From Tolypocladium sp. Sup5 PDA-1 (taxonomy: Eukaryota; Ascomycota; Sordariomycetes; Hypocreales; Ophiocordycipitaceae): DNA of 64,000 nt. The notes beneath the pieces were generated by a model. The model ran no database searches, was not told where the DNA came from, and saw only the letters and a list, made by a program, of their open reading frames with translations. The DNA is taken from the NCBI GenBank assembly GCA_000750105.3, contig JPHH03000011.1, positions 186,001 to 250,000 on the forward strand, given 5' to 3'. Position numbers and translations under genes: made by a program. This document shows positions 61,172 through 64,000 of the stretch, piece by piece. Within the stretch, counting starts at the first letter, position 1. Each line of letters opens with the position of its first letter.

Positions 61172-63480
61172 GGTTATGGGTCTTTGTTGATGTTCGCGAC
61201 CGAAGAGGAGGCGAGAAAAGAGGCGAGACAAGTGGTAGGAGCTTCAGACTCTGGGTGCCAGCGGTGGAAGGTCAACAATGCAAGGTAGTCAATCACCAAG
61301 TGGCGAGAGGGCGAAGCAGACGCAAATGACCCTTGCAAGCGTTTGCAACAACGGGGAGAACCTTGCAGCTGCAGTCGAGTAACGACAGAGGCGAGTTCTT
61401 CGAGCCGTGAATCAGGATCCCGCTCGTGATCAGGTGTTTGCCGCTTCCGCGCAAACTTCGTCAGGGCTCGCTTGCGGCCACGCGCACGCAGTGGCGGAGA
61501 TGGGGTCGGCAGCTGCGTCTTTGTCGCAAGTGGGTTTGCCTGCACAGGCAGGAGCCTCGCAGCAGGAGAATGATATCGTGCTTGGAGAAGCGCGGCGGCC
61601 CTGAAATGGGAGAGAACAAGGGCTCGGAGCTGCCTGTGGCAACGGCTGGCGCTGGATCGATCGTCTGACTGTTGGAGGGGGCAAAGAAAGACCGGGATCG
61701 CTGCGTGGACAAACGCGCATCCGATTTTTTCTTGGTCCAAGGGCGGCCGGAATAACCACGTGCCGAAACAGCCGGCAGTGGGTTGCCAGCTGCTGTGCGC
61801 TATTAATACGGGGCAGCCCTCTCCAGTCCATTGCTGAATCACTGCAAGCCTTGAAGCCGTCTGAGAGTTGGCTTGGCTGGCATTGTGTTGTTTGAGGTAC
61901 GCTTGGATGATCAAGTGACGGCATCGAGCCACTGCACTTTCGGTTCTGGCCGGCAAAGGCGCTTGCCTATTCATTCGCGTCGGCAGATGTCTCGACTTGA
62001 GTGAATACCGGCGGTCTCACTGCCCTGGACCTGCTTTGCGTAGGTAGATACCTGAGTAGGTTTACCTTGGTTGACGTACAAAACAACGCCTCGGTCACAT
62101 GAAAGGCACACGGGCTTGAGGCCTACACGGTACCACTCGTGGCGCAGCTAGGTACGAGTATATCTCGTATCTCGGCGGCGGAGCCGGATGGTTCGGCCGA
62201 CCAACTTGATCATCCATGCCAGTGGGTGGCATCATGGCCAGAGAAGCTTTCGAGTCGCAGCAACAGTGCACATTGCAATTACATTATACTGCGTCCCCAG
62301 ACACGGAATGCGCACAAAAAGCCGTGTTCGACTCTCGTCTTCTCGGGGCAAACGTCTCGCGCACGCCTGTCTCAAGCGGCCGGTGAGTGGCTGTCTTTCG
62401 ACGCCGCATCCACTGCTAGTCTCCAAGGGGGACGTCCTGCTGGTGATGGACTGATGGTGCTCCGTGTGCCGGCAACCGAATCACCAGACGGTGCAGGAGA
62501 CACCCATTACGTGGCCTGGCCAATGGGCTGGACGTAGGCCTTTCACGACCAGCGAACAGCCGTGACCCTTAAGAGCAGTCGAGCATCCGCGTCATTCGCG
62601 CTCGTTCCATCCGTCCCCCATCGTCGCCAGCAGTCACCGAGGACTACCATGATAGCCTGCGTCACCCGCCAGACCTCGCTGCCCGCCAAAAGCGACATCG
62701 CTGGAAGAGATCCAGGCATCGGATTCACCAACTAAAATCGGTTTGCGGCTTGTTCTGCCACTTGCGCCAATGTGTTCTCGGATTCTCATCGAATATCGGT
62801 GCAAGCATCAAGTTTCGAGAGGAAACACACGATGCTTCCGCGAGGACTGCCCCGGGAGAAAAGAGGAGATTTCCCACGACTCCGATGACTGCCCACAATG
62901 CTCGGCCAGAAAGGGCTTTCGCTCGGCGAGATGGTGCCCCGTTGGCTGCTGCAACTGCTGCGTGGTTATGTGAAGGTCCAGGCGTTGTGGGAACTCGAGC
63001 GAGCATGGCCGTAAACGCTAGGTGCGCGAAAATTTGCTGTACATTCCATTCCATTCTACCTTGGAGAGAAGCACAACCCGGACGACTAGGACCTAGACTA
63101 ACGGTCGAATGCTAGGCCACCTCTTCCTGGCGACTCGAGCCTTGGTACTCCATAATCGAGACCTGCATCAGGCCGGGGGCTTTGATGGAGCTGTCCTGAA
63201 AATGGGCTCAGATGGATGGGTTTGCCAAGGGTAAAATCTCGCATCGACCAAATCAAGTCGGATGCATCTCGTCAAGATGACAGTTGGGGTTTTGGGGGTT
63301 CAGAAACTGCCCGTTGTGGTGCTCGAGACTTTGGGTGGGTAACTCGAGGCGACGGCATACCCTCGTTCTGCCGTAGTTATAGTAAAGCCGCAATAGATAG
63401 TGCCTCATCCCGGGTCGTCCCAACTAAAAAGCTTTCTACAACTGAGCCGATCTTGATCCTTGATCAACTCGCGTGCAGCC
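61172..63480. other. Long intergenic region (2.3 kb), no gene supported
   Basis: The promoter of the KH-domain gene lies at the left end. The rest has no recognisable coding sequence. A TACGAGTATATCTCGTA imperfect palindrome lies near 62153-62169. Confidence 0.5.
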
Positions 63481-64000
63481 TCAAACATCCTTCCAAACTA
63501 GCGAGTCTGTCCGCTCGACATGGCCCAGCCTGTATGAAATGGCCTCCTTAGCTTGTTCCACAAGGTTCGTCTCGCCAGCTCGTGTTGCTTCTTGGGCAAT
63601 CTGTTGCAGTCGTTGCAACCAGTACAGCCATCTCCTGGCCCCGACTCGATGGAAGTGGCGCCGCCTTGCCCAACAATGCCAGGGCCATCATTCCACGACA
63701 GATCCGACAACTGGATAATCTTGAGACCGGCTTTGCGTATCCATGCGCATGCTGCCGGGAGTAAAGCGGCAACGGAAAGGTCAAGGATGGTTCCGTCGGG
63801 GGTAGCGTCGCCCGGGTCGCCGAGTCCGCCGATGGGCCGGAGGGTCTCGAACATATCGCGGAATACCAGGAGGGCAGTTCAGCAAAGCCTGTCGTCGTCA
63901 GGCCGGTAGACGCGAGTCGGCCGCAATCGCTGACCCAAAAGTCCGCCATATCCGTCGCAAGGAGGGGCAGATCTTCCCAGAGAACACCGCCTCCTATTGT
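63481..64000 (-). pseudogene. DUF3632-like protein, frameshifted; truncated by the right window edge
   Basis: Read from the right edge, the minus strand gives GGGVLWEDLPLLATDMADFW and VSDCGRLASTGL. After a frame change near 63910 it gives DDDRLC, a TGA, then TALLVFRDMFETLRPIGG. It continues as LDLSVAALLPAACAWIRKAG, KIIQLSDLSWNDGPGIVGQGG, and after a second frame change as RWLYWLQRLQQIAQEATRAG and AISYRLGHVERTDSLVWK, to a stop at 63481. The order matches a common fungal DUF3632 family of unknown function. One internal stop and at least two frameshifts make it a pseudogene unless the assembly is faulty. Confidence 0.65.

Noticed and set aside
62300..62345. Possible tRNA T-arm (GTTCGACTCTC)
   Set aside because: No D-arm, anticodon arm or acceptor stem can be folded around it.
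1..64000. CRISPR arrays, rRNA genes, bacterial operon features
   Set aside because: No regularly spaced repeats or rRNA sequence. Intron-containing fungal genes exclude a prokaryotic reading.

Overview
The window reads as nuclear DNA of a filamentous ascomycete, most likely a sordariomycete of the Hypocreales type. The genes are GC-rich, carry short (about 50-100 bp) introns with CTGAC/CTAAC branch sites, and include typical Pezizomycotina families: SPX phosphate transporter, HbrB, PtaB/LIM-binding protein, SAT4/CFEM membrane proteins, HET and DUF3632. The genus cannot be fixed from the sequence alone.

Positions 1-9574 hold part of an extracellular-siderophore gene cluster. It contains the 5' end of an NRPS (minus strand, running off the left edge), a SidI-type acyl-CoA ligase with a C-terminal SKL peroxisomal signal, a SidF-type hydroxyornithine transacylase, and a MirB-type siderophore iron transporter. 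A FAD oxidoreductase (20577-22002, minus) and a full-length ABC transporter of SitT/multidrug type (23720-27932, plus) share a divergent promoter further right. The motif ATCWGATAA occurs eight times by eye, only in the three divergent promoter regions of these six genes. It matches the binding consensus known for the fungal iron-repressing GATA factor SreA. This points to one iron regulon, with the oxidoreductase as a probable extra member.

The two blocks are separated by about 11 kb (roughly 9.6-20.5 kb). This stretch holds a conserved gene interrupted by an in-frame TAG, remnants of an ABC transporter, a CFEM/Pth11-like receptor, a HET protein and a coiled-coil family, AT-rich islands, short repeats, and one apparently intact four-exon membrane-protein gene.

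From 28.7 kb the window is ordinary housekeeping sequence: a PHO87/90/91-type phosphate transporter, Vps39/Vam6 (HOPS), a Gon7-like KEOPS subunit, a HbrB-domain TORC2 protein, a LIM-binding/PtaB-type regulator, an unidentified 307-aa protein, 6-phosphofructo-2-kinase/fructose-2,6-bisphosphatase, a secreted aspartic protease with a GC-AG intron, a DUF829/PaxU-like hydrolase, a small Cys-rich protein and a three-KH RNA-binding protein. A broken DUF3632-like gene lies at the right edge. Several 2-3.6 kb intergenic stretches have no supportable gene. No tRNA, rRNA or CRISPR was found. Exon boundaries were worked out by hand from splice signals, reading phase and family conservation.
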